From positions 44,194,329 to 44,258,328 of the forward strand of contig NW_023601212.1 in the NCBI RefSeq assembly GCF_014898055.3: a stretch of DNA of 64,000 nucleotides. The letters are read 5' to 3'. Position 1 is the first letter of the stretch. Every line of letters starts with the position of its first letter. The notes below the pieces were generated by a model. That model saw only the letters and a program-made list of their open reading frames with translations. It made no database searches and had not been told where the DNA came from. Position numbers and translations under genes: made by a program. Positions 23,246-36,125 of the stretch are shown here, in pieces. This DNA comes from Talpa occidentalis. Its lineage: Eukaryota > Chordata > Mammalia > Eulipotyphla > Talpidae.

Positions 23246-24461
23246 CACAAACCCATCTCAAGACACAATTGTTATTATTTCCTCACTAACTGGCCCTCTG
23301 ATCATTTGATTAGATTATGAACCCTATAGTTCAAAGGGGCTTATTCATATCACAGAGTTCTATTGAAATATTTACCAAACAAAAAAAGAACAGCAACATT
23401 CTAATCATATTCACTCTAATGTTTTCAATTTAACCAGCAAATTTCAAGATGATTAGGCAATTAGGATTTAGGGATTGAACTGGAAAGGTGCTTTGAGAGG
23501 GCTGGAGTACAATGGAAATGGTGTGAGTTCATAGAGCTCATGGAGAGTCAATATTATGAAGAAGTCTGAGTAAACCTAAAGATAAGCTGAGATGCCATGA
23601 GTGCACATCACATAAGTATCTTGACCGTGGAATACCTCCAATCCTGGTATATTTCAGTTCTATGCATAATACAATCATATCAAGTTGTTGGATCCATATA
23701 CAAAATATTGAAAATAATATCTGTTTTGCTCTAGTTACTCAAAGAAATTTTCCATTTCTAAATGAAAACCAATTTTTTACAAAATTGCTTCTAATAATAA
23801 TGTCAGATAAAGATTAACTAGAAATTGATATGGAATAATCCACCACTTATCCAAATGTGTTCTTCAGAATTTCTGTAAATATGGACCTTTGTAATGTGAG
23901 GGCAGCAATATGAATCGATTTCATTCATTGTTGTAGGTCTGACTGGTTTTGAATTCTTGTTATTTAACTAACAAGTAGTGGTATCTTGTGTAGGTTTTAT
24001 CTGTATGCTCTGAAAAGATTTCTACAATGAACATATAAAGATATTGTGTTTTAATGTAATATTTTCTTAGTTTTAACATTTTCTGTGATTTATTTTTACT
24101 ACTTTTTATAACTCTTTTATTTCAATTTGTCATTTAATTAATTTAGAAAATAATCTCAATTAGTGTATTTGTTAACAATTTGCATATAATTTGCATATAT
24201 ATTTGTAATCTCATATTGTAGTATTTGTTATCAATTTGCATATAATTTCCTTTTAATCTGTATAACTACTTTTCACATTTTTTCCCAGGACCAATTAGCA
24301 GATCTACCAATCCCCACTTTATAATGTTTTATAAATCAGAAGAAATGTGTAATTATTGGTTTAGTTGAACCATACTCACAAATTTCCTTAAGTTAAGCAT
24401 TCATCCCTTCAATAGCAAATACTATGCTCTCAGGTATCAACTTGTGTTCAAAATTAGCACA
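23246..24461. other. A/T-rich sequence with one local duplication
   Basis: No gene recognised. It includes the 56-base imperfect tandem duplication listed separately. Confidence 0.5.
24163..24248. repeat. Tandem duplication, period 56
   Basis: The block GTATTTGTTAACAATTTGCA at 24165 recurs, with one mismatch, at 24221 (GTATTTGTTATCAATTTGCA), followed in both by TATAATTT. One and a half copies are present, each with inner TTTGCATAT repeats. Confidence 0.8.
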
Positions 24462-24725
24462 ACATGGTAGTTAACTGTATGGATTTTAGAGCCAAACATT
24501 ATAGAAGTGAATCTCAGGTTTACCACTTACACACTGTGTAATACTGAGCAAATAATTACATTCTGTGCTTTAGTTATCTCATCTACAAAGTGAGGAAAAT
24601 AACAGTATCTACCTCTTAACGTGGTGTTGAGGATTAAAATTATTGATTCACAGACTACAATAGGGAGACTATCTGGAACAGAGTGAGTACTCAATAAGTA
24701 TAAGCAATTATATTGATTTCTGTTC
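24462..24725 (+). mobile_element. MIR SINE relic
   Basis: Near full-length MIR. In order: 'ggattttagagccaaac', 'taccacttacacactgtgtaatactgagcaaat', 'tttagttatctcatctacaaagtgag', 'tatctacctctta', 'ttgaggattaaaat' and 'gtgagtactcaataagta'. These are the expected core-SINE blocks in the right order. Confidence 0.88.
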
Positions 24726-25533
24726 TACTTGATGGTACAACAATGATGCAAGTAAACATGATGTGTAAGGGGGTTATTAATTTAACTCACTTCTGTTGCT
24801 TGTTCCATTTAAAGATAAACAAGACGTTCAGGAATGCAGCCTCAAATAATTGACTCTTCTGGCTGTTTGTTTTAATATCCTGGTTTACAACGCATCATCA
24901 TCTCTCTGAGCAACAGATGAGTTCAGTGACTCATCAGCATTTCTCTGTATATATACACCAAACTCCTCATGACAAAATGAAAATACCTGAAGCTAAAGGT
25001 ATTGTATTATATGTACAAATATCCACTCAAGCAAACTGAAATGACACAACACCTTATAACTAAAACCATGGGCTCCAAAGGGAACAATATAATCATCTGT
25101 AGAAAAGAAAGCAGAGCTTTAGGTAAATGTAATAGAATGATGTGCCATTAGAATCCACCATAAGGTATGGTATTTATTGGCTGTAACTAGATGCTTATCC
25201 TCTTGTAACCTGCAGTAAGACCTTCTGAAACTAAGCAGATGTTATCTAGATACTAAGTGGGATTCTATCTTCTTTTACTATTGCAAAGGTAGTTACTTAG
25301 TGCTGTAAGTGCTTTCAGGTTTTTATGATGATATGGCAGCAGACTGCATCTAGCCAGGGAAGTATTTTTAGATACAGGGCCAGATGGTAACAAGGACTTG
25401 ATGCTTTGAGATGTGATTCTGATGCATACCTGGCACTGCCATAAATAATGTCTGATTTTCACCTTTTCATCTCTTAGACTTGCCATATTTTCTTCCAAGT
25501 GTCATCCCATATAATTTCCAAGTATTTGTACTT
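24726..25533. other. Unique sequence, nothing recognised
   Basis: No gene or repeat family recognised. Short open frames only. Confidence 0.45.
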
Positions 25534-25553
25534 CAAAATTATTTACAGGTTTT

Positions 25554-25827
25554 GGATCTCCCTGGTGAAGCAGGGGTTAAAGTCTATGTGCTATCAAGCT
25601 ATCACCAACCATTGCAGAATGAGTTCGATCCCAGGCCAGGAAGCTAACCCACATGGCACAGCAGACCGCTCCTGTCTTGCCTGCTGCTTCCCTCAGCAGT
25701 GTATTTCAGTAGATCTGCCAGTTCTGCTGCCCACTCTGTCTCTGGTGAATCTTTTCAGCCCCCACATCTCTGGCCTACACCCCAGCTCTTGAATACATAA
25801 ATAAATAAAAAAAATCTTTTAGAAAAA
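25554..25827 (+). mobile_element. tRNA-derived SINE, older subtype
   Basis: GGATCTCCCTGGTGAAGCAG head, B-box-like GAGTTCGATCCC, CCCACATGGCACAGCAGACC block and ATAAATAAATAAA tail. An imperfect TSD (near CAAAATTATTTACAG at 25534-25548 and CAAAAATATTTACAG from 25828) indicates an older insertion. Confidence 0.9.
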
Positions 25828-25844
25828 CAAAAATATTTACAGCT

Positions 25845-28254
25845 TTATTTAACCTTTGACTTGCTATAAAGGTAAACTGAAAGAAGTGCCTTATAAGCTA
25901 ATAAAAAAATTGAAAATACTCTTCAGTGCAATCATTTTCCCTAAGAAGTAGGAAAATGAATATGAAAATATGTAACCAAAAGACATTTTGAAAAGCATGT
26001 TCACCAAAAATCTATCAAAACAAATTAATAATACATACATATCGGCATTTTAACACAAATTCATCTTAAAATAATGAAGAGAGAATTTTAGAAATATTGT
26101 CTCTGACAATTTTTCATGGTAAAATAATCTGCTGACTAAAGCTTCTTATACAATTAATCTGCCAGTTCTCAGTGAAACATGAAATTTGTGATGTACAGAA
26201 AGTGTCAGAATCAACTAATTATACTGTTTGCCTTATGAATAAACTACGACTATTGATTTTTGTGATTCTTTCTACTTTCCCTGTGTTTTAAAAAACTATT
26301 GCCACCGCTGCATCTCTCATCTTCTAAAAAACACAAATCCATTCTAGAAAAATGCTAAGAGTGACTATCATTTTCCACAATTGGCTTTATTTCAGGTGGC
26401 TCCGACAGCCTACCTAGTCTTCTCTGCAACACTTCCTCTGCTCTGGGTAGATGTGTAAGTAGGAGAGTTAACAAATGACTTAGTACCTTGGTGACAGAGA
26501 GTTCCTTAATATTCAAGTTTGTGTGCTAAACAGTTAAGATGACAGTTTACTGAAACACTTCCGAAGTAGCTGATAAAATGCATAGTCAGAAAATATAATT
26601 ATTTTTATATTCATTATTGAGCTAATAAAAAGAAGTCAAGTTTTAAAGTACGTTTCTGAAAACACATTCTCCCTCAGAAGCAGATTTTACTATGGAAAGA
26701 GAAAGGCATCCCTACCAGTAAACTCGAGGGGACAGTGCTATTGCAATTCTATGTTATATCAAATATAAACTACAGTGGCAAAAAAAAAATCAGTATTGAT
26801 TATTTACAATCTATAAAGATACCAAATATTATTTTTATCTCAAACTGTACTTGAAAGACTCCAGATGACTTAAACTTCTTTTCTTTGCAAAAATGTATCT
26901 TTCTTTTGTCAGTTAACAAATTTACTTACCAAAAGCATTTTTTAACTCTAAATTCCCCAAATATTGAAAATTAAATCAGTAAAAATAATTCTAGTTTTGA
27001 TGAACTAAGGTCTTAGTAAGACCTATTTTTAGGTACTCAAAAAAATCTTCAAAGACATTTTGAATTTGGAGTAGAGTACTAAAATTCTTGCTCTGGAAAC
27101 CAATCAAATAGTTGAGTTGGGTTCTGTTCCAGTTCTCTATGATTCCAGACTTACAGTGACAAATAAGATAATATACTGCTTCCAGTGAACATTTGAATTA
27201 AACAATTATTCTCAGAATAATTTCCTTATCTCTAAATTTTCTCTTCTTTTAAATGGAAAGTGATTGGGAAATTTCCTAGGTGTCTTTGAATGCTGAAAAC
27301 TATGGTTGATGTTGGCTTCAATAGGAAGACATTGTAGTTTTTGTTTTGTTTCTTCAAGAATCAGAATTTTCATACTTCCTGATATCAACAGCTGTATTTA
27401 CCAAGTATAATTTACATTATGTCTCCAAAATCTGAGTGTTTTTTATATCCTGATGGTTGATATTGTTGAAATGCAGGTACATGGAAAGAAGTTCATCCCA
27501 GCTAATCAAATCAATAACTAATACCACAACTCACAAAATGGCTTTTAGCCTTCTTCATTAGCTCTTAACATTTTCAAAAGTTCCAGAGAAAAATATTTTT
27601 TTTTCTTTTACACCTACAAAAGGGACTTATTTTACCATAATATGGGATAGGAAAGATTATTTTAAAAGGTAATCAGGAAAACTAGGCAATTTCAATTGTA
27701 ATTTGACAATTACAGCACTGTACTGCTCAAGAAAATATTTGGAAGAATTCTTTATAATGTAACTGAAAAAGAGTTTATATTTTCAAAAGGTCTGATAATC
27801 AAGGGCTTAGGAAAAAGTCATGAAAATTGTAAAACATTGCTTTTATTATGTAGAAGTGAGTGTCCTGTTTGAAGAATATAATATGTATCTCAGCAGTCCT
27901 AAGTATTCTTTTAAGAGTTTACTCTGTGTTTTTTGTTTAATCCATTACTACACAATTTGCTAACTCTAAGAATCATTCAAACTTCATGCCACCAAACTAT
28001 TCCTTCTCTATTTCTCCTGTATTGGTGCACAATCATACAATTCAGCACCAGCTTTGGAAAATGCTCCATTATCCCGGATAACTGACTTCCCCTTTCCCAC
28101 AGACATGACAAAGTTGTTTGCAATCCTTTCCCCTTCTCACACCTCAGACACACCTATTAAATAGTGTGCTAGGACACCCAAGGACAGCTCCAATATTAGA
28201 AGGCAGAAAAATATAAAAAAGTTGGCTGCACATTATGTACAATGCACATTTTTC
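25845..28254. other. A/T-rich unique sequence
   Basis: No ORF longer than 60 codons on either strand and no repeat family recognised. Confidence 0.5.
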
Positions 28255-28454
28255 TTGATTCTTGATCATTTTTTTTCTTATTTAAGGGTTTTATTTTATT
28301 TTTTTTTAATTTATTGCAGACCCCCATTCTGACCCCAATCCCTCCCCTCCCGCCCCTCACCCCCCAAAAAGTGTCTCTGGTTCATAGTTTTTTGTTGATT
28401 TTGATTTTCACTTTCTTATAGTTATTCATTTTCCTGGTCCCTTATTTAAGTTTT

Positions 28455-31400
28455 CTAGATTCCTGCTATGAGTGAGACCATCCGGTATTTTTCTTTTTCT
28501 TTTTGGCTTATTTCGCTGAGCATGATCCCTTCCAGCGCCATCCATGTTGCTGCAAATTGCATGTGTTTATCTTTTTTGAATGCTGAGTAATATTCCATGG
28601 TATATATGTACCACATCTTCTTGATCCAGTCATCTATTTTTGGGCATTTGGGTTGTTTCCAAAGCTTAGCTATTGTAAATAGTGCTGCTATAAACATAGG
28701 GGTGCAGGTGTTCTTTGGAATGGATGTTTCTGTGTCCTTTGGGTAAAGACCTAGGAGTGGAATTGCTGGATCATATGGAAGCTCTATGTTTAGTAGGTCC
28801 AGAAATCTCCACACAGCTCTCCATAGTGGTTGGACCAGTTTGCACTCCCACCAGCAGTGCAGAAGAGTTCCTTTTTCTCCACACCCTTGCCAACATTTGT
28901 TGTTGCTAGTTTTTTTAATAGGTGCCATTCTCACTGGTGTAAGATGGTATCTTATGGTAGTTTTGATTTGCATTTCCCTGATTACAAGTGATGTTGAACA
29001 TTTTTTCATATGCCTGTTGGCCATTTACATTTCCTCTTCAGAGAAGTTTCTTTTTAGCTCTTCTGCCGATTTTTTGACTGGGTTATTTTCTTTGTTGTGG
29101 CTGAGCCTCATCAGCTCTTTGCAGATTTTTGTGGTCAGTCCTTTATCATTAGTGTTGTGTGCAAAAATGTTCTCCCAGTTGGTGGGGTTTCTCTTTGTTT
29201 TTGTTATTGTCTCTTTTGTTGTACAGAAGCTCTTTAATTTGATGTAGTCCCAGCTGTTTATCTTTGCCTTCACTATCACTGCTTTGGGTGATGTGTCTGT
29301 AAAGATGTCTTTGATGTGCAAATCCCGTAGTGTTTCGCCTATATTTCCTTCTATGTATTTTATGGTTTCAGGTCTTATGTCTAGTTCTTTAATCCATTTT
29401 GAGTTGATTTTTGTGTATGGTGTGAGGTAGTGGTCAAGCTTCATTCTTTTGCATGTAGCGACCCAGTTTTCCCAGCACCATTTATTGAACAAACTTTCTT
29501 TGCTCCAATGCATAGTCTTTGCTCCTTTGTCAAAGATTAGTTGACCATAAATCTGTGGGGTTATTTCTGGATTTTCTATTCGATTCCATTGGTCTGTATG
29601 TCTGTTCTTGTTCCAATACCATACAGTTTTGATGATTATGGCTTTGTAGTAGAGTTTGAAGTCTGGGAGTGTGATGCCTCCATTCCCTTCTTTTTTTTTC
29701 AGGAGAGCTTTGGCTGTTTGGGGTTTTTTGTGATTCCATATGAATTTCATCAATAATTATTCTATTTCTTTGAAGAATGACATTGAAATTTTTATTGGAA
29801 TAGCATTGAATCTGTATATTGCTTTTGGTAGGATGGCCATTTTAATAATGTTTATTCTTCCAATTCATGAGCAGGGGATGTCTTTCCATTTCTTTGTGTC
29901 TTCTTCTATTTCTTTTAACAGTGTTTTATAGTTTTCTTTGTATAGGTCCTTTACCTCTTTTGTTAGATTTATTCCCAAATATTTGATTTTTTTTGTTTCA
30001 ATAATAAAAGGGATGTTTTTTTTTTATTTCTTCTTCTTCAGATTTATTGTTTGTGTATAGGAAGGCTACTGACATTTGCGTGTTGATTTTGTATCCTGCC
30101 ACTTTACTGAACTGATTGATGAGTTGAATTAGTTTTTCTGTGGACTTTTTGGGGTTCTCTATGTATATTATCATATCATCTGCAAATAGTGATAGTTTGA
30201 CTTCTTCTTTTCCTATTTGGATTCCTTGGATGTCTTTCTCTTGTCTTATTGCTCTGGCTAGGACTTCCAGTATTATATTGAAGAGCAGTGGCGAAAGTGG
30301 ACATCCTTGTCTTGTTCCAGATTTTAATGGAATTGCTTTCAGCTTTTCAACATTGAGAATAATACTGGCTGTTGTCTTGTCATAGATGGCCTTTATGATG
30401 TTGAGGTATGTTCCTTGTATCCCAAGAATTTCAAGGGCTTTTATCATGAATGCGTGTTGCACTTTGTCAAAAGCTTTCTCAGCATCTATTGATATTATTT
30501 TATGGTTTTTGTATTTCGTTATGTTGATGTGTTGGATAACGTTGATTGATTTTCGGATGTTGAACCATCCTTGTGTCCCTGGAATGAATCCAACTTGGTC
30601 GTGGTGAATTATCTTATGGATACATTGTTGGATTCTGATAGCTAAAATTTTATTGAGGATTTTTGCATCAGTGTTCATTAGGGAGATTGGCCTGTAGTTT
30701 TCCTTTTTTGTGTTGTCCTTGTTCGGTTTTGGTATTAGTGTAATGTTGGCTTCATAGAACGTGTTTGGTATTGTCCCTTTCTTCTCAATTTTTTGAAAGA
30801 GTTTGTGAAGGATAGGCACTAATTCATCTCTGAATGTTTGGTAGAATTCATTTGGAAATCCATCAGGTCCTGGGCTTTTGTTTTTGGGGAGGTTTTTTAT
30901 TACCATTTCAATTTCACTAATTGTAATTGGTCTGTTTAGGTGTTCTATTTCTTCTTTATCTAGCTTTGGGTGATTGTAGAGTTGTAGGAATTTGTCCATC
31001 TCCTCTAGATTATTGAACTTGTTTCCATACAAGTGTTCATAATAGTTACTGATTATTCTTTTGATTTCTGCTGTGTCTGTTGTGATTTATCCTCTTTCAT
31101 TTGTGATCCTGTTTATTTGTGCTTTCTCCCTTTTTTCCTTTGTGAGCCTGGCTAGGGGTTTGTCTATTTTATTGATTTTTTCAAAAAACCAGCTCTTGGC
31201 TTCATTGATCTTTTGGATTGTTTTTTTAGTTTCAATTTCATTTATTTCTGCTTTGGTTTTTATTATTTCTTTTCTTCTACTGGTTTTGGGGTTTTTTTGT
31301 TGTTCTTTTTCTAGATCTTTGAGCTTCGAAATTAGGTTGTTTCTTTGAGTTCTTTCTTGTTTCTTGATGTGAGCTTCTATTGCTATATATTTTCCTCTTA

Positions 31401-32284
31401 TTACTGCTTTTGGTGCATCCCATACATTTAGGATATTGGTGTCCTCCTTGTCATTCAATTCAAAGAATATTTTTAATTTCTTCTTTGATCTCCTCATTAG
31501 TCCAGTGGTCTTCCAGTAGTGTGGTTTTTAATCTCCATGAGGTAGGAAAGTTCCTTGCCTTCTTTTTATGGTTTATTTCTAGTTTGATGCCTTCATGGTC
31601 AGAAAAGATGGTTGATATGATTTCAATCTTGGTGTATTTGTTCATGTTTGTCTTGTGCCCCAGTATGTGATCGATCCTGGAGAATGATCCTTGTGCGCTT
31701 GAGAAAAATGTGTACTCCGTTTTTTGGGGGTTTAGTGTTCTATAGATGTCTGTTAAGCCCAATTGCTCTAGGTCCTTATTTAGAGCTTTAGTTTCTTTAC
31801 TTATTTTTTGTCTTGTTGATCTATCCATTGTTGATAGTGGTGTGTTGAAGTCTCCCACTACATATGTGTTTTCTCTGATATCTGTTTTCAGAGAGGACAA
31901 CAGTTGTCTGATATATTTTGGTGCTCCTTCGTTAGGTGAGTATATGTTAATGAGTGTTATTTCTTCTTGAAATATTGTCCCCTTGATCATAATGTAGTGA
32001 CCATTGGGGTCTCTTTTTATTTTTTCGAGTTTGAAGTCTGTTTTATCTGATATAAGTATAGCTGTTCCTGCTTTCTTTTTTGGTCCATTTGCTTGTAGGA
32101 TTGTTTTCCATCCTTTGACTTTGAGCCTATTTTTATCTTTTGTAGCTAAATGTGTTTCCTGGAGACAGCAAAAGGTTGGGTTTTGTTTTTTAATCCAGGC
32201 TGCAACTCTGTGTCTTTTTATTGAAGAGTTTAGTCCATTTACATTTAGAGTTAATATTGATATGTTAGCATTTGTATTTGCCAT
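28455..32284 (-). pseudogene. L1 ORF2, broken (copy C)
   Basis: Starts at ATG 32284 (MANTNANIS) and ends at 28455. The endonuclease domain is open from 32284 to about 31470, with [13 protein letters not shown] and SDHEG motifs, then an extra base shifts the frame. Later breaks are Glu-to-TAA at 31087-31089, an A-run shift near 30015, Trp-to-TGA at 29865-29867, Gln-to-TAA at 29757-29759 and Gln-to-TAA at 29025-29027. The reverse transcriptase segment (29998-31032) keeps FADDM, and the C-terminal segment (28455-29024) keeps the CX3CX7HX4C motif (CWQGCGEKG...). It has more nonsense codons than copies A or D, and probably aged longer. Confidence 0.95.
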
Positions 32285-32354
32285 TGTGTTTGTCTTTCCT
32301 TTGATTTTATTTATTTATTCTTTTAATAACATTTTTTTTGGCCTTCTTTTGTTG

Positions 32355-33402
32355 TTATTCATCCCTGTGAGGTTCTGGCTTTAGGATTCCTTGTAGTATT
32401 TTTTGGAGTGGGGGTTTAGTCGTAATGAAATTCCAGAGTTTCTCTTTGTCTGGGAAGGTCCTTATTCTTTCTTCATAGAGGAAGGAGAGCTTTGCGGGAT
32501 AGAGTATTCTTGGTTGGCATCTGTTTTCTTGGAGTCTGTTGACTATGTCCCTCCTCTCTCTCCTTGCCCGTAATGTTTCTTCAGAGAAGTCTGATGTCAG
32601 CCTGATTGGTTTTCCTTTGAATGTTATCTGTTTCTTCCCTCTTGTCAGCTTCATTATTTTTTCCTTTTCCTGGATTCTTGTGAGCTTTACTATTATGTGT
32701 CTTGCTGTATTTTTCCTTTCGTCGTGGAAGTTTGGTGTTCTTCTTGCTTCTTGTATATCAATTTTCAGCTCCTTCTTCACATTTGGGAAGTTCTCTTCAA
32801 TTACCTCCTGGAATATTTTCTCTGTTCCTACATCTCTCTCCTCTCCTTCTGGAATTCCTATAACTCTTATATTTCCTTTCCTCATGGAGTCAGATAGTTC
32901 CCGAAGTCTTTCTTCGTTCTTTTTCCTTCGTACTTCTCTTTCCTTTTCTGTTTTGGTTCTTTTTATTTCTGTGTCTTCAAGAGTACTTATTCGTTCTTCC
33001 ATTTCATCTATTCTGCTTTCATTGCTTTTCCTAGAGTTCTTTAGTTCCTCCATTAATTCTATGATCTCCTGCGTTTCTTTTGCTTCCCTCTTTAGGGACT
33101 CAATTTCCTTCTTCTGATCATTGTTTTCCTTTATGAGTTCTGTCATTTTTTTAATCACGGCAATTTTAAATTCTTTCTGGAAGGCTCAGAAGTTCTTCCA
33201 AGTTACTGTCGTTGCAATCTGGAGGGTGGTTTTCTTTTTGTGGTGTGCTTTTTTCCTGAGGAGTTGTTAGGTTGCGTGTGGTTCTTCTACTCCCTACTGT
33301 CTGTTTTCTAATTTGTCGTATGCATTGGGACACTGTGTTTCTCGGACTGGCCGGCATCTTGGGTGAACTTCTCCGCTCCCCTCTGGCTCCTCCAGTAGCC
33401 AT
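32355..33402 (-). pseudogene. L1 ORF1, frameshifted (copy C)
   Basis: Starts at ATG 33402 (MATGGARGERRSS) after the GC-rich 5' UTR. The first 78 codons are open to 33166, where a 2-base loss relative to copy B (TTCTTTCTGG versus TTCTCTTTCTGG) shifts the frame. The remaining 267 codons (33158 to 32355) are open and cover coiled coil, RNA-recognition domain and C-terminal domain. This is the best-kept full ORF1 of the four copies, with a single visible lesion. The coiled coil has one heptad more than copy B and one fewer than copy D. Confidence 0.94.
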
Positions 33403-34913
33403 CTCTGGCTTCTGAGGGAGCTTTTTGCTGGTTTCAGGAAGTCTTTACTGAAGAAATGTCCCTGTTCTAAAATGGCAATGCGGGACTCAGTCCCTGAGCA
33501 TCCGGTCTCAGGCACACTCTTCTGCGCGCCTGGTCTGCCCCGGCCGTGGGTGCCTGTTCCCTCTGTGGGTTCAGACTGCTGATCGGAAGGGGCCTGGCGT
33601 GGGCTAACTTCCCAGCTGGCCACTGGGTCCTCCAGAAGCCTTCTGCCTTTTTTTTTTTTTTTTTTATAGAGGCATGTTTTATTTATTTATTTATTTGTTT
33701 GTTTGTTTTATACATGCACTGGGTACAGTCAGAAGCGCGGGAGGGTGAGAGAATTCACCAGAGCCAGAGCGGGGAGCAGAGCAGGCAGAAGGACCGAAGT
33801 ACACTGCTGAGGGGAGCAGCGGGCGGCAGGAGAGGTCTGCGCGCCATGTGGGACCCTCCTTCGGTGGCCGGGGAGCAGCTGGGGATCGAACCGGCGCCGC
33901 AGAGGCCGCGGGCAGCTTCGCAACCCAGCGCTCAACCGCTGCGCCACCGGGGAGGCCCGCCTTCTGCCTTTTTGAAGAAGTCTTTTCTTAAGAAATTTCC
34001 CTGTTCTATGGGGTGTTAGTGACTTTTTTTTCTGGTCTCTAGGTGGCACCAGAGATCTCTCCTATTGTCCTTGGGGGGCTGTTTTTCAACCCCCCCACCC
34101 CCGTGGGCCAGGGAACAGAGCGGGAATGGTAGGGTAAACCTCAACGGCTTTGGGGTGCTGTGTCTGCCTTGTACCCCACCGTCATGGAGAACCCACGCCC
34201 CGAATTTAGTGCCCCTGGTCTCAGTCCAATGCCCTCAGGTCCAGGATGCGGGCTGTAGCCCAGTTCAGTGGTGCGGGAATGGCGCCTTTTGCACCCCGCT
34301 CCCGTGCCTGGGCACCTGGTTCCTGCTTACTCATTGAGGGACTTTCACCTCAGTGAGGAACTCCGCGCGTCTCCCCGCAAGCCTAGGTCGCAGGCGCGGG
34401 TACCTGGGCAGCCGCGATCACGATCTGCGTTTGCTTTTCAAGCTCGCCAAGCGCGCCGCTTTTCCGCGCAAGCTTACCGGCCGGCCCGGGGCTGAGTGCA
34501 GGTCTCCTCCAGAGTCTCTTTGTTCTCAATGGCGCACCACCACGGGGAATCCTGCAGGGTTCTCCGCAGCTCCTGTTCACGGGGTGTGGTGGCTGCAATA
34601 GTTCCTTTCCACTCACAGTCCCGCTTGCTGCGTAGTTTGTTCTTGTTGGTCGTTTTAGTTTGTTTTTTTCCTCCTCTCTGCTGGTCGGAGAGTGCTGACT
34701 CTGTGGGTGGGGGAGGGGAGCAGGGTTCTGTGCTTTCCTCCCTTCTGGTCCTCTTTTATGGCCACTTTCTTCTTCGGGTAGTTTGCTGGAGTCGTCTGTT
34801 TATCTTCCATGTCCCAATTCTCACTGGGACCTGCCGCTTTTCTTCCCTATTAACTTTTTTTTAATGGGAGATCTTACTTGCAGCGTCTCCTCGCTGTCAT
34901 GTTGCTCCGCCCC
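33403..34913 (-). promoter_or_regulatory. L1-C 5' UTR with internal promoter, split by a SINE
   Basis: GC-rich sequence equivalent to 16812-18001 in copy B. Without the SINE at 33651-33958 and its duplicated target it is about 1.2 kb. The SINE lies about 250 bases upstream of ORF1. Confidence 0.85.
33651..33958 (-). mobile_element. tRNA-derived SINE, young subtype, in L1-C 5' UTR
   Basis: A full antisense element: T run, TTTATTTATTTATTTGTTTG tail, body, then the head ending CCACCGGGGAGGCCC. The complement gives TGGCGCAGCGG (A box) and GGTTCGATCCC (B box), both perfect. An exact TSD, GCCTTCTGCCTTT, lies at 33638-33650 and 33959-33971. It has the same orientation as its host L1. Confidence 0.96.
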
Positions 34914-34932
34914 TTGATTCTTTATCATTTTT

Positions 34933-35252
34933 GTCCTAAAAATCCACCAAACACACACACACATAAGTTCGGAACTGATGTTTGAATTTGTTATCAATTG
35001 CTGTCATTTCTACCTTTGAATCATCTGCATTCTTCTCTTAATTATCACTATTGTTTTACCTCAGACATTTTTATCTCTTTCTAGAACATGCGGATTAATA
35101 ATGGAATAGCAACTTTACCTCGTCTTTTCTTCCTACAGTCCCTCTTCTTCACCTTTCTACAATACAAATCCTAGTCACTTCTTTGTTTAAAATGTTGATG
35201 GAAACCATGACTTTTGCATGCATCATGATTCCATAGCATTAATTTGGTGTTT
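34933..35252. other. Short unique stretch
   Basis: Contains a small (AC)n run at 34952-34964 and otherwise nothing recognised. Confidence 0.45.
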
Positions 35253-35269
35253 AAAATATTGTTCACCAG

Positions 35270-35465
35270 ATTCCCGGCCGGCCAGGGAGATTCCCACATG
35301 GCATGGCAGACCTTTCCTGTCCCGCCTTCTGCTCCCCACAGCAGTGTATTTTGTCAGTCTGCCTATTCTGCTCCCTGCTCTGTCTCTGGTGAATTCTCTC
35401 ACCCTTCCGCACCTCTGGCCTGTCCCCTAGCTCTTGTATAAAAATATATAATTCTTAAAAGAAAA
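35270..35465 (+). mobile_element. 5'-truncated tRNA-derived SINE, older subtype
   Basis: The tRNA-like head is missing; the element starts at CCGGCCGGCCAGGGAGA-type body sequence and keeps the ATGGCATGGCAGACC and CTCTGGTGAATTCTCTCAC blocks. TSD AAATATT(G/T)TTCACCAG at 35254-35269 and 35467-35482 shows the truncation happened at insertion. Confidence 0.88.
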
Positions 35466-35482
35466 AAAATATTTTTCACCAG

Positions 35483-35989
35483 GAAACTATCTACAGTGCT
35501 GTTTCACTTGTCCTATGAAAAGTGATATATTTTCTATCAATAAATGTGTGAACTGGCAAAGAGATACATTCAGTTCCATAATATGTGTATTATTAATGAG
35601 TCATCATTTAGAGATGTTATAAATTAAATATCATCATGGAAATGATTTTATGTCATGAAAAAGAGAAAAACATTTGGAATGTTTATTAAGAACTTCAATC
35701 ATAGAATGTTGAAAAATGAGGTCAGAATCAAAGTTCAGCATACTCACAGATGAGGTGAGCAAGGATAATTTTTATGTTTCCATACATTTTATATTTTCAT
35801 ACCCATTTTAATTGTTTTGGTAATGCACCAATTGAATGAAACCAGACAAGAACTATGTCTTTTCAGTCTTTGGAAGATAATATTGCATAATTATCAAAAG
35901 AGCATAGTATTTGCTAACAAGTAATTTTATTTGAATAGAAAATTTAGCCTTTTATTAGTTATCAGAGAGTTTGAAATTTCCTTAATAGC
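35483..35989. other. A/T-rich unique sequence
   Basis: Nothing recognised. Confidence 0.45.
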
Positions 35990-36125
35990 ATGAACAAATT
36001 TTCTCTTTCTTAAATTGGAGATATTAAAAACTGAAGAGATTGTGTAAAGATTAAATGAAATAAAATAGGCCATGTCACTAGTACAGGCATTGCCCAAAAT
36101 GGACTATCAATTAATGGAAGTAGGT
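35990..36125 (+). mobile_element. MIR fragment
   Basis: 'tttctctttcttaaattggagatatt', 'gtgtaaagattaaatgaaataaaata' and 'agtacaggcattgcccaaa' follow the MIR 3' half in order. Diverged. Confidence 0.55.

Larger units (their letters stand above)
28271..34913 (-). mobile_element. Full-length LINE-1 copy C with a SINE in its 5' UTR
   Basis: Antisense L1 with 3' UTR, ORF2, ORF1 and 5' UTR. The 16-base TSD TTGATTCTTGATCATT (28255-28270) recurs with one mismatch at 34914-34929. The 6643 bases include a 308-base SINE. Both ORFs are broken. It is a direct repeat of copy B about 16.9 kb away. Confidence 0.96.

Noticed and set aside
28715..29247. Overlapping + strand frames of 64 and 153 codons
   Set aside because: They are reverse-strand shadows of L1 ORF2 and recur identically opposite every copy.
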